A stretch of 18,218 nt of DNA from an uncultured Gammaproteobacteria bacterium (GTDB lineage Bacteria > Pseudomonadota > Gammaproteobacteria > Pseudomonadales > Azotimanducaceae_A), in NCBI GenBank assembly GCA_913049565.1, contig CAJWZG010000028.1, forward strand, positions 1-18,218. Reading direction: 5' to 3'. This document shows positions 17,991 through 18,218 of the stretch, piece after piece. The notes below the pieces were generated by a model that saw only the letters and a list, made by a program, of their open reading frames with translations, was not told the origin of the DNA and ran no database searches. The position numbers and the translations under genes are program-made. The number at the start of each line of letters is the position of its first letter. Position 1 is the first letter of the stretch.

Positions 17991-18218
17991 ATGACTGAGT
18001 TCGTAAGAACAGCCGACGAACACTTTGCCAACCTGCGCGGTTTTTCGTTTGCGCCGAATTACCATCATTGGCAAGACCTGCGGATGCACTATCTGGACGA
18101 GGGCCCCAAGGACGGGCCGGTGATGCTGCTGCTGCATGGCATGCCTACATGGTCGTTTTTGTACCGCGACATCATTCCGGTATTAGTGGATGCGGGTTAT
18201 CGATGTATCGCGCCTGAC
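17991..18218 (+). CDS. Haloalkane dehalogenase-like alpha/beta hydrolase, 5' part only
   Basis: The first 76 codons of an alpha/beta hydrolase run off the right edge. The N-terminus follows the haloalkane dehalogenase pattern: FANLRGFSFAPNYHHW, LRMHYLDEGPKDGPVMLLLHG, then HGMPTWSFLYRDIIP (49-63) and AGYRCIAPD (68-76). The family is about 300 aa, so the nucleophilic aspartate, acid and histidine lie beyond the window. Residue M51 occupies the position after HG that in characterised dehalogenases is Glu (DhlA) or Asn (LinB), part of the halide-binding and oxyanion site. The protein may therefore not be a true dehalogenase; an ester- or epoxide-hydrolase relative is possible. The start has AAGGAG about 8 nt upstream and follows the SDR by 21 bp. 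Confidence 0.8.
   Translation, partial: MTEFVRTADEHFANLRGFSFAPNYHHWQDLRMHYLDEGPKDGPVMLLLHGMPTWSFLYRDIIPVLVDAGYRCIAPD

Overview
This 18.2 kb stretch is chromosomal bacterial DNA of moderate GC. It is densely packed, with no gap over about 165 bp. The gene content (MccB-type carboxylase, two phytanoyl-CoA dioxygenase family proteins, CoA-transferase, acyl-CoA ligase, PsiE-family membrane protein, SoxCD, LacZ, haloalkane-dehalogenase-like hydrolase) and the protein style fit a heterotrophic, probably marine gammaproteobacterium. The OM60/NOR5 (Halieaceae) or Spongiibacteraceae area is my guess. This placement is inference from gene content, not a phylogeny. I see no tRNA, rRNA, CRISPR array, insertion sequence, integrase or phage gene.

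Layout. (1) Positions 1-2063, minus strand: a PhyH-family dioxygenase gene followed by the 5' three quarters of mccB, whose 3' end lies off the left edge. A perfect 7+7 bp dyad sits between them. (2) From 2225, plus strand: a family III (CaiB/BaiF) CoA-transferase, a class I AMP-forming acyl-CoA ligase and a PsiE-family membrane protein. The CoA-transferase diverges from PhyH and has a credible sigma70-like promoter at 2168-2196. (3) 5649-8918, plus strand: overlapping soxC and soxD (periplasmic molybdenum dehydrogenase and a one-haem cytochrome c), then an aldehyde dehydrogenase that ends in a strong terminator. (4) 9018-10169, minus strand: a second, larger PhyH-family protein that converges on the aldehyde dehydrogenase through back-to-back terminators. 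(5) 10295-11843, plus strand: an HSL-type alpha/beta hydrolase and a small orphan membrane protein. (6) 11936-12688, minus strand: an SDR dehydrogenase resembling sugar dehydrogenases, divergent from lacZ. (7) 12817 to the right edge, plus strand: lacZ, a beta-lactamase-fold serine hydrolase, a membrane-anchored SDR and the start of a haloalkane-dehalogenase-like hydrolase, all closely spaced and probably co-transcribed.

How it fits together. The left half is acyl-CoA chemistry: activation by the ligase, CoA swapping by the CoA-transferase, hydroxylation by PhyH, and carboxylation of a branched enoyl-CoA by MCC. It looks like branched-chain or isoprenoid-type carboxylic acid catabolism, though the substrate cannot be read from sequence. 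SoxCD appears without soxXYZAB in the window and may act alone on reduced sulfur or sulfite. The right part pairs a complete beta-galactosidase with a divergent SDR that could oxidise the released sugar, plus ester- and halide-type hydrolases. I found no clear new defence or mobile system. The most interesting points are the orphan SoxCD, the lacZ/SDR pairing, the haloalkane dehalogenase homologue with an unusual oxyanion-side residue, and several intergenic dyads with no regulator gene nearby. Three genes use non-ATG starts (GTG at 2225, TTG at 5649 and 10295).
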